A stretch of 6,056 nucleotides of DNA from Gammaproteobacteria bacterium (GTDB lineage: Bacteria > Pseudomonadota > Gammaproteobacteria > Arenicellales > Arenicellaceae), in assembly GCA_030426005.1 (NCBI GenBank), contig JAUHZM010000196.1, positions 1-6,056 of the forward strand. The letters run 5' to 3'. Below the pieces are notes generated by a model that did not search any database, was not told the origin of the DNA, and saw nothing but the letters and a program-made list of their open reading frames with translations. A program made the position numbers and the translations under genes. Below are positions 5,306 to 6,056 of this stretch, piece by piece (position 1 is the first letter of the stretch; the number at the start of each line of letters is the position of its first letter).

Positions 5306-6056
5306 ATGCGCACCCGCAATTTATCGGCGACTATCCGACAACAACTTATCATAGCCTACCTGGTCATCTCAGTACCGGCACTGGCTTTTACAGTTCTTTC
5401 ATTGCGTGCGCTCGATCACCGCATTGAGCAAGCTCAATTATCCCCCTTCGACGGCGATCAATTTGCACTCTCTACTTCCTCGCGCAGCGCTTGGCTAATG
5501 TCTGTGGGAACGTGGATACGGGGCAATAATTTACCGTTCTCGATATCACCCTCCCTCGATCAGACAAATGCCAACAATACCGCGGTCGCTTACGCGCTAT
5601 CTGATGTACGAACCGCGGTGCTTTATTTGCGAACCGGCATTCTGCTGGCAAGCGCTCTCGTCATCGTCCTGTTGAGCCAGCGATTAAATCGACCACTAAG
5701 AGAACTCACTAGCGCGATCGACCTTCTGAGTCACGAGCAGCTAAGTGCACCGGTCACAATCAGCGGAGCGCGAAACTTTCAGGAAATGGGAGAGGGCCTG
5801 GAAAAGCTGCGTGTACGGCTACTCACAAGTGAACAACAGAAAACGCAATTCTTACAACATATCTCACACGAAATTAAGACTCCGCTGACCTCAATCAAAG
5901 AAGGGGCAGCCTTATTACAAGATGAGATATTAGGACCGATCAACGACGAACAACGCTCAGTTACCGACATTCTGGTCAAGGGTAGTCAGGAGCTACAGTT
6001 GGCGATTGAGAACTTGTTGGACTACAGCTCAGCTATTTCTGCCCGCGAAGCGACTG
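5306..6056 (+). CDS. Membrane sensor histidine kinase, GlrK/QseE-like, C-terminus cut by window edge
   Basis: This is the N-terminal 250 residues of a two-component sensor kinase in the inner membrane. TM1 is at about 13-33, a short periplasmic loop of about 70 residues follows (34-104), and TM2 is at about 105-124. A HAMP linker (125-177, with Pro130) leads to the HisKA phosphoacceptor box FLQHISHEIKTPLTSIKEG (182-200), where His188 is the phosphorylated residue. The stretch from there through LLQDEILGPINDEQ to ENLLDYSSA (203-243) resembles E. coli GlrK/QseE (FLRHLSHELKTPLASMREG, then ADQVVGPLTPEQ and QLLDYNRK). The ATP-binding domain and any partner regulator lie beyond the right edge. ATG 5306 is the only good start, bounded by in-frame TAGs at 5294 and 5300; the next ATG would remove TM1. 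No good ribosome site is seen. The ligand is unknown, and the loop is shorter than I recall for GlrK. Confidence 0.9.
   Translation, partial: MRTRNLSATIRQQLIIAYLVISVPALAFTVLSLRALDHRIEQAQLSPFDGDQFALSTSSRSAWLMSVGTWIRGNNLPFSISPSLDQTNANNTAVAYALSDVRTAVLYLRTGILLASALVIVLLSQRLNRPLRELTSAIDLLSHEQLSAPVTISGARNFQEMGEGLEKLRVRLLTSEQQKTQFLQHISHEIKTPLTSIKEGAALLQDEILGPINDEQRSVTDILVKGSQELQLAIENLLDYSSAISAREAT

Noticed and set aside
5167..5427. An 86-codon plus-strand open frame over the kinase start
   Set aside because: Its translation shows no recognisable domain or plausible protein character, and it overlaps the well-supported kinase frame.
1..6056. Defence system, phage, mobile element or CRISPR array
   Set aside because: I found no spaced direct repeats, transposase, integrase, nuclease or toxin-antitoxin signatures on either strand; the genes are mainly core metabolism and signalling.

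Overview
The window looks like an ordinary chromosomal segment of a gammaproteobacterium of roughly even base composition. The strongest taxonomic clue is the adjacent cmoA and cmoB pair, a wobble-uridine tRNA modification system typical of Gammaproteobacteria. A GlrK/QseE-like sensor kinase fits the same group. The species cannot be named from this sequence, and no phage, transposon, CRISPR array, integrase or toxin-antitoxin module is visible.

Layout from left to right. A membrane transporter of the auxin-efflux-carrier (AEC) type runs leftwards and is cut by the left edge (2-796). A 128-base divergent spacer follows, then the rightward cmoA (925-1653) and cmoB (1656-2615), separated by two bases. 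cmoB converges on a small leftward gene (2757-3032) for a secreted four-cysteine protein with a lysine/alanine-rich tail; a strong hairpin between them terminates the small gene. Upstream of the small gene lies an 18-base perfect palindrome. Then come two more leftward genes, a double-length dCTP deaminase (3148-4248) and, 11 bases upstream of it, the formyltetrahydrofolate deformylase purU (4260-5129). A second divergent spacer (5130-5305) separates purU from a rightward sensor histidine kinase, which is cut by the right edge (5306-6056).

How the genes work together. CmoA makes carboxy-S-adenosylmethionine from SAM and prephenate, and CmoB uses it to carboxymethylate 5-hydroxyuridine at tRNA position 34, so they form a functional pair. 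PurU and the dCTP deaminase look like an operon joining one-carbon/folate balance with pyrimidine deoxynucleotide supply (formate and free tetrahydrofolate from one, dUTP for dTMP synthesis from the other). The transporter, the small secreted protein and the kinase have no obvious functional link to these pairs.

I found no convincing previously undescribed system. The most useful points are the tandem-domain deaminase whose second half has lost the serine/arginine catalytic signature, the uncharacterised secreted cysteine protein with a palindrome placed where an activator would bind, and a tRNA D-arm-like fragment in the purU/kinase spacer.
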